This document shows, piece by piece, positions 59,811 to 64,000 of a DNA stretch of 64,000 nt. The notes below the pieces were generated by a model. It was given only the letters and a program-made list of their open reading frames with translations. It was not told the DNA's origin and searched no databases. Position 1 is the stretch's first letter. Every line of letters starts with the position of its first letter. This DNA is from Marisa cornuarietis (taxonomy: Eukaryota; Mollusca; Gastropoda; Architaenioglossa; Ampullariidae), in contig SMMW01000013.1 in NCBI GenBank assembly GCA_004794655.1, forward strand, positions 2,378,001 to 2,442,000, written 5' to 3'. The position numbers were made by a program, and so were the translations under genes.

Positions 59811-62039
59811 CCAGGTTAACTGCTGACCATATATTGTTTTATTTAAAAAATATTGGCATATATTATGTTGAGGAAGTAACTTTGTTTCCCCATCTTAAGG
59901 AATTAAGATCTGCTCCAGAAATACTATACATTACGAACACGTCAAACATTGGGAGACACGTCAGTAAGTGCACGAAAGTGCTATCAAAAGATTAGTTTTT
60001 TCACTTTATGTGAGATTGTGACTACTGCTATTTGCATCGCTCACAGAATCTTGGATTCGATTTTGTTCTTTCGTTTTATCAAATGCCAATCTTCCTCCAT
60101 CTGTGCTTTATAAGAACGATACTAATATATGTATCCAGCATTACTAGCTGAAATGTATTTTTTAAGCATCTTAAGAATGAATAAGTTTGCTTTAGATTAG
60201 TGTAAATAAGATTACTAATATCACGTTCATAACTTAGTGGTATTAGCATGAAACCAAAACAGTATTATTCAACGCTCACCTTACATCGCATTTTAAAGTT
60301 TACGGCGTGTTTGGATTTGTATTTCTTGTGTGTTTTCTGTATTCAGATTGCCATCATTTGTGGCTTGGTAGCCAATTAATTAATTATATTTTCAGTATTA
60401 CGTAACCGGAGCTATTCTATATTGAAGTTTATCTGAGATGTCACTACAACTCTTGTCTCAAATGTATCTTACTCACAGGTCTGTTTCGAGTTCTGTTATA
60501 TGGCGGACAAAGTGTCGCTAGGAAATCTGTCCTCTTGGTTCAACATTTAAGCTAAAAGCTGAGCTCTCACGATTCAGATAAATCGAGATGATCGGATAAA
60601 TCAGCAACCGTTTGACCGTCTGGAATGAGCATTTTATATTACAGCCTTTTAAAGAAGTCGTGAGGAATTTTTTTTCTCTTCAGCGAAGGGTTGATGCATT
60701 TTTGGTCTTTATTTCCAGCACGTTTTGGTGTTTTTCAAAATCAGACGGTCCGAGCAGCTCAACGAACATGTTTTACTTGACATCGAACTTTGAGAGGCCG
60801 ACTCACGCTTTGCAATGACACTGGGTTTTCAGCACATGATCATTAACACATCGGTCTGCAATCAAATTAGACAGTTGTTAGAGCTTCACTGTTTAAAGTC
60901 TATGGAAGCAGACAACGCTTCTCTGAGGCAGACATAAAATATTGACTGGATAAAAATCTGTCTAATTAGAGAATGATTGAGACACGAAAGCGGAATTTTT
61001 AAAATGTCTAAGTAAAGAAAACAATCTGTAAAATAAGTTTAAAAAAGGAAAAAGAGAGAAATTTTTCAGAAACACCACAAAGAGAAGCGACATATCTCTT
61101 GTCGCAGTCCTGAAGCTAAATGATTCAAAAGATAATCCCAGAATGCATCGCTCTGCCTTCTAATTATTGATAGAAAGCTCTTGATTAAGTGCTTGTTTGA
61201 TAGTGTCGTCTGATTACGCACGTAAAGTGTTAACTCTTGCAGCTTGCCTGTTAGGGCGCACGCTTGCGCAAGCTCGGCGTTGTGTCCCTGCATAGGGAAT
61301 CTTTTTTTTTTTTTAAATTTTGGAAAGGTTTATTTCTCGGATGGAATTTTTTGTTTGTCCTTGATAATTCTGTCACGTACCAGTACTTTCGTAATTGCGT
61401 GATAGCCACTCGTGTAATAGTGTGCATCAGTTTTGACAGAGAACTGTGTAGGGTGAGCAGACCTACCCTGGGGACTCAGTATATTTGTCTGTCTGTATTA
61501 ATTTTATTCAAACGATCTGTGACGGGCGCGTGCGTACGTTCGTGCGTGCATGCATGTGTGTGTGTTCGTGAATGCGCATGTGTACCTGTTCGTGTGTGTG
61601 TTTGTGTGCTCTCGTGAGTGCCCACGTGTATTTGTTTGTGCCTTTTGCACATATTATCGCGCCTTTTTTAAAACTAATATTCATGAATGCTGTGGTACTC
61701 TTGTTTATTAAACGTTAAACTTCATTTTGCATTTCTTTTTTGTGCTATAATGACTTGCATATTTATATTGTCGTGATCTTACCCGACTATTATAGGTTCA
61801 TTATTAGCAGACAAATGACGTGAACATATTGACATCAAACGTTTGAAAATTTTGCTTATACAAATGTTGACAGAGGCCGTGTACTGATCAAATTTCTTTT
61901 GTGATTCGGTGCACATTAATATTTTAACTAATTTATTCTAATGTATTTGTAACGCGCGTATATATTCCTCAGTTGTCGATAACACGTGTACCAGAATGGT
62001 TCCTCAATCCTGTAAGATAACGCAGACAACATCCGTATT
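59811..62039. other. Downstream flank of ankyrin gene, no gene recognised
   Basis: AT-rich sequence with a GT/CGTG-rich tract at 61525-61640. The 117-codon frame 61264-61617 is mostly that simple sequence and is not treated as a gene. Three-prime UTR of the ankyrin gene probably occupies the first few hundred bases. Confidence 0.45.
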
Positions 62040-62440
62040 CGTATATACTTACTGTGCTGCAAAAGAATGTAACTCTCTTTCCTATCATATCCAACGTCTA
62101 CCCACCATCGAATCCTTTAAACGTGCAATAAAAACACATAATTGATCCACGAGCATTACTCCTTACACCAATCAACATAGTTGTCAGTAGATTTGATTAT
62201 AGTCAACTGACTAGCCCACCTGCTCGTCTTCCTCTGCAGATTTATGACACTCCATCCTTTCTGTTTCTTCCCTAATTTCTCTTTGTGTTTTCTATGTTTG
62301 TCTTTCATTACTTGTTTGCGTTGTTGTTTTTCCATCCTTCCTTCGTATTCTGTCCAGGTCTCCTACTTGTCTTAAGCGCTGAGAGTATACTCCTTCGCGA
62401 GCGTGAGTATGTGCTATATAAATAACACGTCTATTATTAT
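62040..62440 (+). mobile_element. CR1/L2-like LINE 3' end
   Basis: The plus-strand frame reads YCAAKECNSLSYHIQRLPTI, ESFKRAIKTHN, then ends. The tail CTTAAGCGCTGAGAGTATAC ... TGCTATATAAATAAC with TTATTAT matches the family tail at 21107-21178. It is 5'-truncated and older than the 20129 copy. Confidence 0.7.
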
Positions 62441-62779
62441 ACGCTTCCGAAATAAAAATTAGCAAAATAAATGTAAGAGCATGTAGCCTTTCTTGAATAT
62501 TTACCCAAAGGTGACGTATCTACTTTGTGTGCGCGTTAAAGAAGATGTAAGTTACACACGAGGTTGGGTTGTTTTTTTTTACACACACACACACACAGAC
62601 CACACTCTGTTTGATTAATCTGAATTAAGAACTGCGCCACGATGCTGGCTTCTGAGAGAGATAATTGTTTCAGTATGAAAGCAGCCTGTGCACAGAGCCC
62701 AGTGCTGTGTGTGCATACCCCATCATTTCCTAAAGTGATGGCATGGATGAAAATGAAATTTAATTATCGCGTGAAGTGG

Positions 62780-62944
62780 TGGCTAATCGAGGTATCGCAA
62801 AAAAGGAGCGCCGTGATTGGCTGCGCATCTCTCGCCCCTGCGGCCGCGGTGTGCGCGCGCCGTCTCATTGTACTCCAGGAGGCGCGGGCGAGCTTGGCGA
62901 CAGTAGTGCGGTCTGCTATTCGGACTTGAAAACAGCAGACGACA
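62780..62944 (+). promoter_or_regulatory. CpG-rich promoter candidate
   Basis: This is a GC- and CpG-rich segment in an otherwise AT-rich flank, with an inverted CCAAT box (ATTGG, 62816-62820) and GCGGCCGCGG and GCGCGCGCC blocks, directly upstream of the candidate start codon at 62945. Confidence 0.4.
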
Positions 62945-62987
62945 ATGGTTGGAGACATCTTAGGCGACACATTGCCACCTGCCACGG
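62945..62987 (+). CDS. Candidate first coding exon of a gene leaving the window
   Basis: ATG in a good context (GACAATGG) opens MVGDILGDTLPPATG and runs into the donor gtatgg at 62988 in phase 1. It sits at the downstream edge of a CpG-rich block with a CCAAT box, as expected for a vertebrate-like or mollusc housekeeping promoter. No second exon was found before 64000. The protein is too short to identify. Confidence 0.35.
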
Positions 62988-64000
62988 GTATGGTGATTTT
63001 TAGAAGCAAGCTACAATACCCTAACCGCGAATAGTTTGCATTAATGAGCTATGACTCATCTTGTACACATTAACTCGATCATAGCTTACACATTTTTTTT
63101 TAAATTTTGAAATATTCGTCGCTAGCTGAATAGAGAGAGGTGTTACAGACTGGCATCTTCATCAGCTATCTAAAAATAACTAATCTGCCGACGCTCGTGT
63201 GCATATTACATCTGCTATTTTTGCTAGAATAAAATAGCATCTATTGGTGTTTGCAATTGTATTTATCTGGATGACATTTTAATATTTGTATTTTCTATAT
63301 TAAAAAAACATTTTCAAGTAAAACCTTTATAATTTTTATATTTGAGTTGTAAAAATGACAAATCTTGCTGCGCACTTGAACACTACGACAGCGAAACATG
63401 TGGGTCTTAACACGAACAAGCGCACAATTAATCTGAAAATTGTATCTACAGTTAGATTTGTTCACTGGACAATTGTAAAACAAACAAGAAAAAGTGAAGA
63501 CCAAAAGCGAAAATTTAACAATGCTGTATAAAGCTTTAATGCTGTGTGGTCATTTATTAGAGCATGTAATTCTCAAAATCTTGATAACTGAGACAATAAA
63601 ACTGTCTCCAACTGTCTGGTCACTCTGCTCATCAGAGCACACTTTGTCAAACCAACGACGCTCATTGCATAGAACTTGGCCAAACCAAGCGTTGCAGCCA
63701 ACATTTAGACATCTGGTGGCATCACCCCATGTCATTCATATTGCAAGCGTGGACAGACCTGATTTTGGTGGTTGCTGACAGGTCAGCCGTGAACAATATC
63801 GGCTGACTGTGTTTGTTTGTATTCGTTTTCACCAGCCACGAATCTTTTTCTCTTCTCGTTTAAGTTCACTACTGTTTCGTTTGGTGTGTGTGTTTGTTTT
63901 TATCTTCAATCCCCATCTCCAAAGTTTATCGATGGCAGCCTGTTTGCTCTATGTATTCAGTAACCGATCGTATTACAGAATAAATCAACTCTATCACTGG
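62988..64000. other. Right edge, probable first intron
   Basis: AT-rich sequence without recognised exons. A minus-strand frame near 63550-63735 is Cys/Trp-rich but has a stop just before its ATG and no acceptor, so it is not called. Confidence 0.35.

Noticed and set aside
63550..63735. Cys/Trp-rich minus-strand frame (TWGDATRCLNVGCNAWFGQ), possible lectin-like exon
   Set aside because: A stop codon directly precedes its ATG, no acceptor is present and the Cys spacing fits no domain I can name.
1..64000. CRISPR arrays, operons, Shine-Dalgarno sites or phage genes
   Set aside because: None seen; the window is a eukaryotic locus with spliced genes and retroelements.

Overview
This is a eukaryotic nuclear window with intron-rich, AT-rich, animal-type genes. 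The gene set (boule, SNRNP27, an NR1J/HR96-type nuclear receptor, a PhzF-like PBLD, BBIP1) and the mix of CR1/Rex1/RTE-like LINEs, tRNA-derived SINEs and hAT MITEs suggest a lophotrochozoan, most likely a gastropod mollusc. The taxon is inference. No bacterial operon, CRISPR or rRNA is visible. Genes were built by joining exons at GT/AG borders with matching phase, because the real genes are mostly fragmented into short exons.

Layout. 1-11.2 kb: minus-strand boule (BOLL)-like gene, running off the left edge, with a 3.2 kb hAT transposon carrying perfect 8-bp target duplications in its probable first intron. 12.2-13.7 kb: decayed LINE. 13.7-19.1 kb: AT-rich stretch with one orphan candidate exon. 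19.2-26.0 kb: minus-strand gene for a Gly/Asn/Ser/Gln-rich protein with a C-terminal SNRNP27-like module and an acidic tail. 28.4-36.2 kb: minus-strand SNRNP27. 36.3 kb: intron-containing tRNA-Arg(CCT). 38.5-41.4 kb: plus-strand nuclear receptor with an ESCKA P-box. 43.5-49.0 kb: minus-strand PBLD, nine exons. 49.9-53 kb: minus-strand BBIP1, probably head to head with a plus-strand small ankyrin-repeat gene (53.2-59.8 kb). 62.9 kb: likely first coding exon of a plus-strand gene leaving the window.

The introns and intergenic DNA hold several clearly bounded mobile elements: two hAT-type elements, a 380-bp MITE, a TA-flanked mariner-like MITE, a SINE with 14-bp duplications, and at least eight LINE fragments, one nested in another.

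The most notable observation is that the neighbouring genes at 19-26 kb and 28-36 kb share three consecutive exons with identical intron phases and the same (L/I)MGF-x-x-F-x-TTK-G motif. This points to an exon-block duplication or exon shuffling from a spliceosomal gene into its neighbour.
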